This document shows, in pieces, positions 15,764 through 24,569 of a DNA stretch of 64,000 nucleotides. This DNA comes from Streptomyces ambofaciens ATCC 23877 (GTDB taxonomy: Bacteria; Actinomycetota; Actinomycetes; Streptomycetales; Streptomycetaceae). How positions within the stretch are numbered: the first letter of the stretch is position 1; every line of letters begins with the position of its first letter. Below the pieces are notes generated by a model. It was not told where the DNA came from and did no database searches. It saw nothing but the letters and a program-made list of their open reading frames with translations. The stretch spans positions 1,408,501-1,472,500 of the forward strand of contig NZ_CP012382.1 of the NCBI RefSeq assembly GCF_001267885.1. Direction: 5' to 3'. The position numbers and the translations under genes are program-made.

Positions 15764-17338
15764 ATGAAGACGCTCGACCACTGGACGGCCTCCCCGTGGC
15801 GGCGCTCGGGCACGGCCGTGCTCGCCGGCGCCCTGCCCGTACTGGCCTTTCCGGGGCCCGCCCTGTGGTGGTGGGCCTGGGCCGCCCTGGTGCCCTGGCT
15901 GCTGCTGGCCCGGACCGCACCGGGCGGGAGGCGGGCCGCGTACGACGGGTGGTGCGGCGGCTTCGGGTTCATGCTGGCCATGCATCACTGGCTGCTGCCC
16001 AACCTGCACGTGTTCACGTTCGTCATCGCCGCGCTGCTGGGCGCGCTCTGGGCACCGTGGGGCTGGCTGGTGCACCGTCTGCTGGGCGGGGCACCCTCGC
16101 TCCGCCGGGCCGCGGCGGCGCTCCTGGTGCTGCCCTCGGGCTGGCTGGCGGTGGAGCTGGTGCGTTCCTGGGAGGGGCTCGGCGGACCCTGGGGCGTGCT
16201 CGGCGCGAGTCAGTGGCAGGTGGCGCCGGCGCTGCGGCTCGCCTCGGTGGGCGGGGTGTGGCTGCTCAGCTTCCTGGTGGTGGCCGTCAACGTCGCGGTC
16301 GCCGTGCTCGTCGCCGTCCGCCGGGCCCGGACGCCCGCCCTGGTGGCACTGCTCGCCACCGCCGCCGCCACCTCCGCGGCCTGGGTCTGGTCACCGCGTC
16401 CCGACACCGACGAGCGGGCCGCGATCGCCGTGGTGCAGCCCGGCGTCGTCGCCGGGGCGGACAGCCCCGACCGGCGCTTCGACCGCGAGGAGCAGCTGAC
16501 CCGCGGTCTCTCCGGCCGGGACCTCGACCTCGTCGTCTGGGGCGAGAGCAGCGTCGGCTTCGACCTGGACGACCGGCCCGACCTGGCACGGCGGCTGGCG
16601 GCGCTGTCCCGGGAGACCGGCGCGGACATCCTGGTGAACGTGGACGCCCGGCGCTCCGACAAGCCGGGCATCTACAAGAGCTCGGTGCTCGTCGGCCCCG
16701 ACGGACCGACCGGCGACCGGTACGACAAGATGCGGCTCGTCCCGTTCGGGGAGTACGTCCCGGCCCGCTCGCTGCTCGGCTGGGCCACCTCCGTGGGCGA
16801 GGCGGCGGGCGAGGACCGCAGGCGGGGCACCGAGCAGACCGTCATGAGGGTCGGGGACGGGCTGCGGATCGGGCCGATGGTCTGCTTCGAGAGCGCGTTC
16901 CCGGACATGAGCCGCCGACTGGCCGCCGACGGGGCCGAGGTGCTCCTCGCCCAGTCGTCCACGTCCACCTTCCAGCACACCTGGGCGCCCGAGCAGCATG
17001 CCTCGCTGGCCGCCCTCCGCGCCGCCGAGACCGGCCGGCCCATGGTGCACGCGACACTGACCGGGGTCTCCGCCGTCTACGACGCGAACGGCACCCGGGT
17101 CGGCTCGTGGCTCGGCACCGACGCGAGCGCCTCGCGTGTCTACGAGGTGCCGCTCACGCACGGCAGCACGCCGTACGTCCGCCACGGCGACTGGACGCCG
17201 CACGCGGCGCTGCTGATCCTCGCGGCCTGGGCCGCCGCCGAGGGCGTACGGGCGGTACGGCTCAGGCGGAACCCTCCCGCACGGCCCGTACCACCCGCTC
17301 ACACAGCTCATGGGTCTCCAGCGCGTCCCGGGCGCTGA
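15764..17338 (+). CDS. lnt: Apolipoprotein N-acyltransferase
   Basis: A 524-residue protein with about six membrane spans (1-205) followed by a nitrilase-like carbon-nitrogen hydrolase domain (about 218-480). The catalytic triad is visible: E261 in VVWGES, K322 in YDKMRLVPFGEY, and C374 in MVCFESAFP. It adds the third acyl chain to the N-terminal cysteine of lipoproteins. The ATG at 15764 is preceded by GGGAGG. Its last 77 bases overlap the convergent oxidoreductase gene, and the tail after the last span is a low-complexity Pro/Arg/His sequence. Confidence 0.93.
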   Translation: MKTLDHWTASPWRRSGTAVLAGALPVLAFPGPALWWWAWAALVPWLLLARTAPGGRRAAYDGWCGGFGFMLAMHHWLLPNLHVFTFVIAALLGALWAPWGWLVHRLLGGAPSLRRAAAALLVLPSGWLAVELVRSWEGLGGPWGVLGASQWQVAPALRLASVGGVWLLSFLVVAVNVAVAVLVAVRRARTPALVALLATAAATSAAWVWSPRPDTDERAAIAVVQPGVVAGADSPDRRFDREEQLTRGLSGRDLDLVVWGESSVGFDLDDRPDLARRLAALSRETGADILVNVDARRSDKPGIYKSSVLVGPDGPTGDRYDKMRLVPFGEYVPARSLLGWATSVGEAAGEDRRRGTEQTVMRVGDGLRIGPMVCFESAFPDMSRRLAADGAEVLLAQSSTSTFQHTWAPEQHASLAALRAAETGRPMVHATLTGVSAVYDANGTRVGSWLGTDASASRVYEVPLTHGSTPYVRHGDWTPHAALLILAAWAAAEGVRAVRLRRNPPARPVPPAHTAHGSPARPGR

Positions 17339-18167
17339 GCACCTTGCCCGCGCGCACGGCGTCGAGGAAGGTGAGCACCGCCTGCTCGATCCCGCGCTGA
17401 CGGGCCACCGGCACCCAGTCGCCGCGCCGCCGCACGGTCGGCTGGCCCTTGTGGTCGATCACCTCGGCGAGGTTGACCACCTGGCGCTTGGTGTCCTGGC
17501 CGGAGACCTCCAGGATCTCCTCCGCCGATCCGCTGAGCCTGTTCATGACGCCGAGCGCGGTGAAACCGTCCCCGGCGAGCTGGAGCACGACGTGGTGGAG
17601 CAGCCCGTTCTCGACGCGGGCGCGCACGGTCACGTCGTCGACCGGGCCGGGCACCAGGAAGCGCAGGGTGTCGACGACGTGGATGAAGTCGTCGAGGATC
17701 ATCGTGCGCGGTTCCTCGGGCAGTCCCGTGCGGTTCTTCTGCATGAGGATCAGCTCGCGCGGGTGCTCGGCGCACTGGGCGTAGCCGGGGGCGTGGCGCC
17801 GGTTGAAACCGACGGCGAGGCTGGTGTCCCGCTCCTCGGCGAGGGCCACCAGGCGTTCGGAGTCGGCCAGTTCGTAGGCGAGCGGCTTGTCGACGTAGGT
17901 CGGGACGCCGGCTTCCAGCAGCCGCGTCACGATCTCGGGGTGGACGGCCGTCGGCGCGTGCACGAAGGCCGCGTCGAGGCCCTCGGCGATCAGTGAGCCG
18001 AGGTCGGCGTGGCGCTGTCCGGCCGGGAGGCGGAGGCTGTCGGCGACGCGGGCGAGCGTCGCGGGCGTGCGGGTCTGCACGTGCAGTTCGGCCCCGGGCA
18101 GGGCGCCGAGCACCGGCAGATAGGCCTTCTGCGCGATGTCACCGAGTCCGATGCAGCCGACCTTCAC
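17262..18167 (-). CDS. Gfo/Idh/MocA-family oxidoreductase
   Basis: A 301-residue NAD(P)-dependent oxidoreductase. The Rossmann motif GCIGLGDIAQKAYLP is at residues 4-18, and VDKPLAYELADSE near 92 carries the family EKP-like motif with Asp for Glu. The C-terminal alpha/beta domain follows. Members oxidise or reduce sugars, inositols or bile pigments; the substrate is unknown here. The GTG at 18167 is preceded by AGGAGC. Its 3' end overlaps lnt on the opposite strand by 77 bp. The monooxygenase gene lies 19 bp upstream on the same strand, so the two may be cotranscribed. Confidence 0.88.
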   Translation of the reverse strand: MKVGCIGLGDIAQKAYLPVLGALPGAELHVQTRTPATLARVADSLRLPAGQRHADLGSLIAEGLDAAFVHAPTAVHPEIVTRLLEAGVPTYVDKPLAYELADSERLVALAEERDTSLAVGFNRRHAPGYAQCAEHPRELILMQKNRTGLPEEPRTMILDDFIHVVDTLRFLVPGPVDDVTVRARVENGLLHHVVLQLAGDGFTALGVMNRLSGSAEEILEVSGQDTKRQVVNLAEVIDHKGQPTVRRRGDWVPVARQRGIEQAVLTFLDAVRAGKVLSARDALETHELCERVVRAVREGSA

Positions 18168-18186
18168 GGGGTGTGCTCCTCTGACG

Positions 18187-19362
18187 CTAGCCGACCTGGG
18201 TGTGCTCGGAAGCATACGGGGGCTGCGGGGGGCGCCAGTCGGCGATGCCGTCGAAGCCCCGCAGGAACAGGGCCGGTCGGGCCTTCGAGAGGCCGGCGAT
18301 CGCGGTGTCGCGCACGGCGGTCCCGACCCGGCCGGTCATCAGGTTGAGCCGGGCGATCCTGACGGCCTGGCGGGCGACGGCCGTCGTGCGGGGCAGGCGC
18401 GCGGCGGTGTAGGCGCCGAGGTCGTCGTGGTGGTGGGCGAGCACGATCGCGTCCTCGACGGCCTGGTTGCCGCCCTGCCCGAGGGTCGGCGGCATGGCGT
18501 GCGCGGCGTCCCCGAGGAGCGCCACCCTGCCCCGGTGGAAGGCGGGCAACGGCTCGGCGATGTGGTGCACGTCGTGACGCAGGACGTCCTCGGGGCGGGC
18601 GGCGGCGAGGACGGCGGGGATCGGGTCGTGCCAGTCGCCGTACCGGTGCAGCAGCTCCGCCCGCTCGTCGGTCGCGTGCCCGCCCGCCGGAGTGACGGCG
18701 GCGGCGTAGGCGTAGACCCGGCCGTCCTTGAGGGGGTGCGTGCCCCAGATGCGGCCCCGGCCCCAGGTCTCGTGCGAGGCGAAATCGACGCCGGGCACCG
18801 GGATCAGCAGGCGCCACGTGGTGAAGCCGGAGTAGACGGGGCCGGGGTGGCGGGGGAAGAGCGTGCCGCGCACGGCGGAGCGGAGGCCGTCGGCGGCGAC
18901 GACCAGGTCGGCCGCCAGCTCCCCGTCGGGTGTACGCACCCTGGCCGGCCAGTTCTCGTCACCGGGGTCGACGAGCCGGGCGTCGGCGGCCGTGCGGACG
19001 GTGTCCGGCGGCAGCTGCGCGGCCAGGTGGTCGATGAGGGTGGCCCGGTGCAGCAGCACCAGCGGGCCGCCGAACCGTTCCGCCGCGGCCCGTGCGCTGG
19101 AGCGGGAGAGCCAGCGCCCTCCCGGCGTGCGCACTCCCCCGTCGCCCTGCCACGCGGCGAGGTCGCGGATCGGGTCGCCGAGGCCGATGACGTCGAGGGC
19201 GCGCAGGGCGTTGGGCGACAGCGAGATGCCCGCGCCGACCGGCTGGAGCGAGGGCGCCCGCTCCAGCACGGTGACGTGCAGACCGCGGCGGTGCAGGGCG
19301 GCCGCCGCGGTCAGGCCGCCTATGCCGCCGCCGATCACGACGGCCCGCTCGGTTCGGGTCAT
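18187..19362 (-). CDS. FAD-dependent aromatic-ring monooxygenase
   Basis: A 391-residue class A flavoprotein monooxygenase of the UbiH/PHBH group. The ADP-binding motif VVIGGGIGGLTAAAALHRRG lies at residues 8-27, DLVVAADGLRSAVR near 157 is the DG motif, and GRVALLGDAAHAMPPTLGQG near 283 is the second flavin motif. It likely hydroxylates an aromatic compound. The ATG at 19362 has GAGGAGG upstream. It is divergent from a TetR gene, with two palindromes between the starts, so repression by that TetR is likely. Confidence 0.9.
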   Translation of the reverse strand: MTRTERAVVIGGGIGGLTAAAALHRRGLHVTVLERAPSLQPVGAGISLSPNALRALDVIGLGDPIRDLAAWQGDGGVRTPGGRWLSRSSARAAAERFGGPLVLLHRATLIDHLAAQLPPDTVRTAADARLVDPGDENWPARVRTPDGELAADLVVAADGLRSAVRGTLFPRHPGPVYSGFTTWRLLIPVPGVDFASHETWGRGRIWGTHPLKDGRVYAYAAAVTPAGGHATDERAELLHRYGDWHDPIPAVLAAARPEDVLRHDVHHIAEPLPAFHRGRVALLGDAAHAMPPTLGQGGNQAVEDAIVLAHHHDDLGAYTAARLPRTTAVARQAVRIARLNLMTGRVGTAVRDTAIAGLSKARPALFLRGFDGIADWRPPQPPYASEHTQVG

Positions 19363-19389
19363 GGCTCCTCCTCGGACGCGCCACACGAA

Positions 19390-19437
19390 CACTACAGATG
19401 TAGTGTCGTCGTGTCCCGACTGTACTACAGCCGTAGT
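19390..19437. promoter_or_regulatory. Paired palindromic operators in the TetR/monooxygenase divergon
   Basis: Two dyads share one consensus: CACTACAGATGTAGTG (19390-19405, perfect 16-mer) and TACTACAGCCGTAGTG (19423-19438, near perfect). Their centres are 33 bp apart, about three helical turns. They sit between the divergent starts at 19362 and 19458, as expected of an autoregulated TetR operator covering both promoters. Confidence 0.75.
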
Positions 19438-19457
19438 GGGACAGGTAGGTTGACCCC

Positions 19458-20066
19458 ATGTCCGCATCCACCGCATCCCCTTCGCCCCCGACCGGCGTCT
19501 CCCGGGCCGACCTCGTCGCCGATGCCGCTCTCGCCCTGCTCGCCGAGCGCGGGATGCGCGGGCTCACCCACCGTGCGGTCGACGAGGCGGCCGGGCTCCC
19601 GCAGGGGTCCACGTCCAACCTCGCGCGAACCCGGCAGGCACTCCTGGAGCTGGCGGTACGGCGCCTGGCCGACCGGGAGGCCCGGGTACTGGCGCTGGAG
19701 GAGATGCCGGACCCGCGGGCCGGCCTGGACTCCCTGGTGGACGCGCTGGCGCTGGCCGCACACCGCGCGCTCACCCACCACCGCGAGCTGACGCTGGCCC
19801 GCTACGAACTGGCCCTGGAGGCCACGCGCCGGCCCGAACTGCGCGCCCACTTCGACGCGGCGGGCGCCCGCTTCCGGGATGGGCTCGGCGCCCTCGTCAC
19901 GGCGATGGGCTCCACCGACCCGGCGCGGCACGTGCTGTCCCTGACCGCCTGGGCGGACGGGTTGCTGTTCAGCTGCGTGGCCGGCTCGTTCCACGCCGAG
20001 GTGCCGGGCCTCGATGAGGTGCGGGCGGACCTGCGGGAGGTCCTGGGCGGCATGCTGGGCGGCTGA
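19458..20066 (+). CDS. TetR-family transcriptional regulator
   Basis: A 202-residue TetR-type repressor. The N-terminal HTH spans about residues 15-60 (LVADAALALLAERGMRGLTH then AVDEAAGLPQGSTSNL), and the C-terminal ligand domain is all-helical, ending LREVLGGMLGG. It probably binds the two ACTACAG-type palindromes just upstream and controls itself and the divergent FAD monooxygenase, responding to that enzyme's substrate. The ATG at 19458 is 21 bp after the second palindrome. Confidence 0.9.
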   Translation: MSASTASPSPPTGVSRADLVADAALALLAERGMRGLTHRAVDEAAGLPQGSTSNLARTRQALLELAVRRLADREARVLALEEMPDPRAGLDSLVDALALAAHRALTHHRELTLARYELALEATRRPELRAHFDAAGARFRDGLGALVTAMGSTDPARHVLSLTAWADGLLFSCVAGSFHAEVPGLDEVRADLREVLGGMLGG

Positions 20067-20109
20067 AAACCCCTCGTGGAACGGCACCCCCGTGCACGAG
20101 GATGCGGAC

Positions 20110-20622
20110 ATGACGACGAACCGCCTCGAACCCGCCCCCGACGCCGACGAACGCGCCATGCTGGAGGGCTGGTTGGAGTACCACCGGCAGACCCTCGCCT
20201 GGAAGTGCGAAGGTCTCACCGACGCCCAGCTGAGGACGGCCGCCGTGGCGCCCTCGGGCTTGTCCCTCATGGGACTGGTACGGCACCTGGCGGAGACGGA
20301 GCGGAGCTGGTACCGCAGGGTGCTCGCGGACGAGGACGCGGGCCCCCTCTACTACTCCGACGAGGACCCCGACGGCGAGTTCCACCTGACCGAGGCCGAC
20401 ACCTGGCACGAGGCCCACGCCACCTGGCAGGCGGAGATCGAGGCCGCCCGACGCCACGCGGCGGGCTTCCACCTGGACGAGTTGTCCCGCGGGAAGCACC
20501 GGCGCACCGGCGCACGGCCCAGCCTGCGCTGGATCCACACCCACATGATCGAGGAGTACGCCCGTCACAACGGGCACGCCGACCTGATCCGCGAGTGCCT
20601 CGACGGCACCACGGGAGACTGA
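20110..20622 (+). CDS. DinB-superfamily protein (DUF664)
   Basis: A 170-residue four-helix-bundle protein of the DinB/YfiT/DUF664 group common in actinobacteria. LSLMGLVRHLAETERSWYRR near residues 57-76 carries the first metal-ligand His, and RWIHTHMIEEYARHNGHADL near 141-160 carries the His pair of the C-terminal helix. Some members are mycothiol- or bacillithiol-dependent transferases; the role here is unknown. It follows tetR by 43 bp on the same strand and may be cotranscribed with it. Confidence 0.85.
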   Translation: MTTNRLEPAPDADERAMLEGWLEYHRQTLAWKCEGLTDAQLRTAAVAPSGLSLMGLVRHLAETERSWYRRVLADEDAGPLYYSDEDPDGEFHLTEADTWHEAHATWQAEIEAARRHAAGFHLDELSRGKHRRTGARPSLRWIHTHMIEEYARHNGHADLIRECLDGTTGD

Positions 20623-20671
20623 CGTCACCCTCGGCGGCCCCCGGGCCTCCGTACGGGGCCGGAGATCACCC

Positions 20672-21232
20672 GTGCGAGGCAACCTCCGCTCGTCCGGCAC
20701 CGCGGCCGGGACCCGAACCACCAGAGTGGCGCGGGTGCATCGAACGACGACCACCGCAACGCTCCTGGTGACCATGGCCGTCTCGGCCCTGGCCGGCTGT
20801 ACGACGGTCCACGGGCCGGTGCCGGCCGGCCCTTCGGCGGCCGGCACCCGCTCGTCCGGGCCACGCCCGGACGGCCCGGCCGAGCCGCGCGTCGTGCAGG
20901 CCCCGGCCCGGGAGGCGCTGGAGATGATCGGCCCCTCCAAGGCCCCCGACCGGGCGTCCGGTGAACCGCGTCGCGCGGCGCCACCGGCCGACCCGCCCCG
21001 GGAGCGGCCGCCGGCCGCCCGCGCCGGACAACAGCCGCGGCCCGGGCGGCCGGCGGCACCGAAGGGGACGCGCCCGCCCGAGCGGCCCGGCGCCGGCGTC
21101 CCCTCCGTCCCTCGGCCGCCCGCCCCGGTGACCGGCGGGAGGACGGACGTGTGCTCGCTCGGCAGGACGTACGGCGGGTGGCGCCCCGGCAGCCCGGAGG
21201 CGGTCATCTGCGAGCGGGCGTACGGACACTGA
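20672..21232 (+). CDS. Putative lipoprotein, Pro/Arg-rich
   Basis: A 186-residue exported protein. A hydrophobic segment (TATLLVTMAVSALAGC) ends in the lipobox LAGC at about residue 43, predicting lipid attachment. A long Pro/Arg/Gly-rich disordered stretch follows, and a compact C-terminus with two cysteines (DVCSLGRTYGGWRPGSPEAV then CERAYGH). The C-terminus is probably the functional part. The GTG at 20672 gives a long N-terminal region; a start at the later GTG near 20735 is possible. Confidence 0.65.
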   Translation: MRGNLRSSGTAAGTRTTRVARVHRTTTTATLLVTMAVSALAGCTTVHGPVPAGPSAAGTRSSGPRPDGPAEPRVVQAPAREALEMIGPSKAPDRASGEPRRAAPPADPPRERPPAARAGQQPRPGRPAAPKGTRPPERPGAGVPSVPRPPAPVTGGRTDVCSLGRTYGGWRPGSPEAVICERAYGH

Positions 21233-21269
21233 TCTCACACCCATGAGGACCGGTACGGGTGGGCGGTCC

Positions 21270-21308
21270 ACCGTGGCGGACCGGGCAGGTGGGCCAGTCC
21301 GCCACGGT
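21270..21308. terminator. Inverted repeat between convergent genes
   Basis: ACCGTGGCGGA (21270-21280) and TCCGCCACGGT (21298-21308) are perfect 11-bp arms around 17 nt. They sit between the lipoprotein gene and the convergent hypothetical gene, a likely bidirectional terminator. Right after it is a short run of GGTCA/CTCA near repeats (21308-21346). Confidence 0.65.
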
Positions 21309-21342
21309 CAGGTCAGCTCAGGTCACCTCACCTCAGCTCAGG

Positions 21343-21885
21343 TCAGGGCCGCTGCCGTGGTGGCCCCCACCATCCGTCCGGGCGTTCGGGTCCGTCCGTG
21401 GCGGGGTCGGCGGCGGTCAGCCGTGACTCCAGCCGGTCGATCGCCGCGCGTACCCCCTCGCCGTAGCGGTCGGGGGCGAGGGACTGGGCGGCACCGCGGG
21501 CGCGCCTCAGATGCAGGCGGGCGGCCTCGCGGTGGCCGAGCCGGTCGTAGTCGGCGGCCAGGTTCAGGTGCAGCGACGGGTAGAGGGCACGCGCGGCGAG
21601 CGCGCCCTCCTGCCGGCCGGCGGGCCTCTCCCGTGTGAGCTCATCGGCGGCCGACAACGCCCGCAGGTCCCAGGCCAGTTCGTCCCCCGGGTCGTCCTGC
21701 GTGTCGGCCAGGTAGTGGGCCAGGGTGCAGCGGTGCAACGGGTCGCCGTGCTCACCGATCTCCGCCCACAGACCGAGGAAGCGGTGCCGGGCCTCCTCGC
21801 GGTCGCCCGCGTGATGCAGCATGACGACCTGCCCGATCCGCGTCAGCAGGGCGTCCGGCGCCGTCTGCTCCTGTCCCTTGGCCAC
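21343..21885 (-). CDS. Hypothetical protein with TPR-like helices
   Basis: A 180-residue, mostly helical soluble protein. LTRIGQVVMLHHAGDREEAR and LHLNLAADYDRLGHREAARL have the spacing of tetratricopeptide helix pairs, and a middle segment reads HRCTLAHYLADTQDDPGDEL. I can name no family or function. It is read leftward, away from the ung gene's strand-mate position, with about 120 bp between this start and the ung stop. The Pro/Trp-rich C-terminus is probably disordered. Confidence 0.7.
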   Translation of the reverse strand: MAKGQEQTAPDALLTRIGQVVMLHHAGDREEARHRFLGLWAEIGEHGDPLHRCTLAHYLADTQDDPGDELAWDLRALSAADELTRERPAGRQEGALAARALYPSLHLNLAADYDRLGHREAARLHLRRARGAAQSLAPDRYGEGVRAAIDRLESRLTAADPATDGPERPDGWWGPPRQRP

Positions 21886-22007
21886 CGCGTCCTCCGTGCC
21901 CGTCGTCGGCTGTCCCCGACGACGCTAACCGCACATGCCGGAAATGCCGGTCAGGCGGCCCGTGACGCGCGCGGACGGTCCGGTGGCCGTGCGGCCCGCG
22001 CGGAGGA

Positions 22008-22691
22008 TCAGCCCAGGTTCGGGATGGTCCAGTCGATCGGCTCGTGGCCCTGCTTCGCCACCGCCTCGTTGATCTGCGTGAACGGACGGGAACCGAAGAA
22101 CTTCTTCGCCGACAGCGGCGAGGGGTGCGCGCCCTTGACGACCACGTGCCGCGTCTCGTCGATCAGCGGCAGCTTCTTCTGCGCGTAGTTGCCCCACAGC
22201 ACGAACACCGCCGGGTCGGTCCGGTCGGCCACCGCGCGGATCACCGCGTCGGTGAACAGCTCCCAGCCGCGGGCCTTGTGCGAGTTCGCCTCGCCGGCGC
22301 GCACCGTGAGCACCGCGTTGAGCAGCAGGACGCCCTGCTTCGCCCAGGGCATGAGATAGCCGTTGTCCGGGATCGGGGTGTCCAGCTCGGCGTGCATCTC
22401 CTTGTAGATGTTCCGCAGGGAGGGCGGTACCTTCACCCCCGGCCGGACCGAGAAGCACAGGCCGTGGCCCTGCCCCTCGCCGTGGTACGGGTCCTGGCCG
22501 AGGACCAGCACCTTCACCCGGTCGTACGGCGTGGCCTGAAGAGCGGCGAAGACCTCCTCGCGCGGGGGGTACACGGGGCCGTTCGCCCGCTCCTCCTCGA
22601 CGAACTCCACCAGCTCCTTGAAGTAGGGCTGCTGCAGCTCGCCCCCCAGCACCTCGCGCCAGGACTCGGGCAGCATGGCGATGTCGGTCAC
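22008..22691 (-). CDS. ung: Uracil-DNA glycosylase
   Basis: A 227-residue family 1 uracil-DNA glycosylase that removes uracil from DNA to start base-excision repair. The catalytic water-activating motif GQDPYH is at residues 65-70 (D67), SLRNIYKEMHAEL near 92-104 is the conserved helix, LLLNAVLTVRAGEANSH contacts uracil, and HPSPLS (189-194) is the minor-groove intercalation loop. The length is normal. The start is a GTG preceded by AGGAAG. The gene is codirectional with the upstream binding-protein gene but separated by 83 bp. Confidence 0.97.
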   Translation of the reverse strand: MTDIAMLPESWREVLGGELQQPYFKELVEFVEEERANGPVYPPREEVFAALQATPYDRVKVLVLGQDPYHGEGQGHGLCFSVRPGVKVPPSLRNIYKEMHAELDTPIPDNGYLMPWAKQGVLLLNAVLTVRAGEANSHKARGWELFTDAVIRAVADRTDPAVFVLWGNYAQKKLPLIDETRHVVVKGAHPSPLSAKKFFGSRPFTQINEAVAKQGHEPIDWTIPNLG

Positions 22692-22774
22692 GTCAACTTC
22701 CTTACGCTGTGCGGTCGCTTCCGGTCCTCAGAAATCTACCGGCGACCACTGACATCGGAAGCCGCTGCCGGCGT

Positions 22775-24361
22775 CTACCAGCTGGTCTTCCGGTACAGCT
22801 GCCACATCATCATGATCGTCGAGGGGTCCATGGCCCCCTCCGCCCCCGAGATGTCCGCACTCGCCGCCACGTACTGCTTGCCCTGCCACAGCGGCAGCAG
22901 CCGGGCGTCGTTCACCAGGATCTGCTGCGCCCGCTCGAAGTCCTTCTCCACGTTGGCGCGGTCGGTCTCACGGCGGGAGCGCGGCAGCAGCTCACCGGTG
23001 ATCTCCGGCGCGAGGTAGGGGGTGCCCAGCGCGTTCTGCTCGCCGACGAAGGGCGCGATGAAGTTCTCCGCGTCCGGGAAGTCCGGGGACCAGCCGCGGC
23101 CGAACACCGGGTACTCACCCTTCTGGTAGCCGGCGACGTAGGTCTTCCACGGCCGGTTCTCCAGGGTGACCTCGAACAGGCCGGAGGCCTCGAGCTGGCG
23201 CTTGATCTCCCCGAACTCCTGCGCCGTCTCCGAGCCGTAGCGGTCGGTGGTGTACCAGAGGGTGAGCGGGACGGGCTCGGTGATGCCGGCGCCGGTGAGG
23301 ATCTTGCGGGCCTTGGGGACGCTGGGGTCGCCGTAGTCGTCGAAGAAGCCCGTGGTGTGACCGGTGAGGCCCTTGGGGACCATCGAGTACAGCGGGTCGA
23401 CGGTGTCCTGGTAGATCTTGTGGGCGATGGCCGCGCGGTCGATCACCTGGGCGATGGCCTGGCGCACTTCCTTCCGGCCGGCCCAGGGGTCCTCGGGGTT
23501 GAAGACGAGGTAGCGGATCTCCGTACCGCTCCCCTCGACCAGCTGGAGGTTCTCGTCCTTGCTGGCCTTGCCCTGCAGGGTGATCACGTCGTCGGCCGCC
23601 AGCCCCCGGTAGGTGACCTGGATGTCCCCGTCGCGCAGCGCCTTGACCATGCCGGCGGAGTCCTTGAAGTAGCGGACGGTCACCGCGTCGTTGTGGCGTT
23701 CGGCGAAGCCCTTGTACTTGTCGTTGCGGACGAGTTCGGCACGCTCGCCGTCCGTGTACGACTGGAGCTCGTAGGGTCCTGAGCCGACGACCTCGCCGTC
23801 CTCGCGCAGGGCGTCGGCCGGGTAGCCACCGGGTTCGACGATCGACATGGCGGGTGTGGCGAGCACGAACGGGAAGGTCGCGTCCGGCTTGTCGAGGTGG
23901 AAGACCACCTCGCGCTCGCTCGGCGCCTGGACCCGTTCGAGGGTGCCCAGCAGACCGGCGGGGCCGCCGTTGACGTTGATCTTCTTGACCCGGTCGATCG
24001 AGTGCTTGACGGCCCGGGCGTCCAGCGGGTCCCCGTTGGAGAAGGTCAGGCCCTTGCGGAGCTCGCAGCGGTAGACCTGGTTGGAGGCGTCGGTGAAGGC
24101 GCACTCCTCGGCGGCGTCGGGCTGGGGCTCGGTCGCACCGCCCGGGTAGCTGAGCAGCGTCTGGTAGATGTTGCGGAACAGCTCCCAGGAGCCGTCCCAC
24201 GAGGCGGCCGGATCCAGGGTGCTGGGGGCGCTGGTCGTTCCGACGACGATGGGCCCCTCGTCGTCCGAGCTGTCGGACGACAGGATGCCGCATCCGGTGA
24301 CCAGCGACGATATGGACACGATGGCCGCGACCCGCCGCAGGCCTCGCTTCCGGTTGAACAC
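22775..24361 (-). CDS. ABC transporter substrate-binding lipoprotein (family 5, peptide type)
   Basis: A 528-residue extracellular binding protein of the SBP_bac_5 family (oligopeptide/nickel type). The signal peptide ends in the lipobox VTGC at about residue 25, so it is a lipoprotein. The mature protein starts with an acidic linker and IVVGTTSAPSTLDPA; later family segments such as GDPLDARAVKHSIDRVKKI and EVRQAIAQVIDRAAIAHKIY are present. No permease or ATPase gene lies beside it, so its transporter partners are elsewhere. Start choice: the GTG at 24361 has a better spaced GGAG than the one at 24367. Confidence 0.92.
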   Translation of the reverse strand: MFNRKRGLRRVAAIVSISSLVTGCGILSSDSSDDEGPIVVGTTSAPSTLDPAASWDGSWELFRNIYQTLLSYPGGATEPQPDAAEECAFTDASNQVYRCELRKGLTFSNGDPLDARAVKHSIDRVKKINVNGGPAGLLGTLERVQAPSEREVVFHLDKPDATFPFVLATPAMSIVEPGGYPADALREDGEVVGSGPYELQSYTDGERAELVRNDKYKGFAERHNDAVTVRYFKDSAGMVKALRDGDIQVTYRGLAADDVITLQGKASKDENLQLVEGSGTEIRYLVFNPEDPWAGRKEVRQAIAQVIDRAAIAHKIYQDTVDPLYSMVPKGLTGHTTGFFDDYGDPSVPKARKILTGAGITEPVPLTLWYTTDRYGSETAQEFGEIKRQLEASGLFEVTLENRPWKTYVAGYQKGEYPVFGRGWSPDFPDAENFIAPFVGEQNALGTPYLAPEITGELLPRSRRETDRANVEKDFERAQQILVNDARLLPLWQGKQYVAASADISGAEGAMDPSTIMMMWQLYRKTSW

Positions 24362-24461
24362 GCGCACGCTCCTCGATCCGCCGTACCAAGGGTCGGCAGA
24401 CCATACCGCAGCACCACGCCCCCTGAACCCCCTTCTGAACAGGGGTTTTGATCATTTGGCG

Positions 24462-24477
24462 ATGACTACGTTGTCAT
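24462..24477. promoter_or_regulatory. Short inverted repeat upstream of the binding-protein gene
   Basis: ATGAC-TACGTT-GTCAT is a 5-bp dyad about 100 bp upstream of the binding-protein start, in a stretch with lower GC than its surroundings. It could be an operator, but the support is weak. Confidence 0.3.
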
Positions 24478-24502
24478 GGCCCCGGTGATCTCGAAACGCG
24501 GA

Positions 24503-24533
24503 CACGGGCGCCGTCGTGTCGACGGCGCCCGTG
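24503..24533 (-). terminator. Perfect 14-bp hairpin after the SDR gene
   Basis: CACGGGCGCCGTCG, loop TGT, and its exact complement lie 36 bp past the stop of the SDR gene that ends at 24570. This is a strong factor-independent terminator shape, without a U-tract. Confidence 0.75.
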
Positions 24534-24569
24534 CGCGTGTGCGTCCCGGTGGGACGGCGACGATCGGTA

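Noticed and set aside
20110..20622. DinB-superfamily label read as DNA polymerase IV
   Set aside because: The protein is the small four-helix DinB/DUF664 fold, unrelated to the Y-family polymerase found at 50915-52351.
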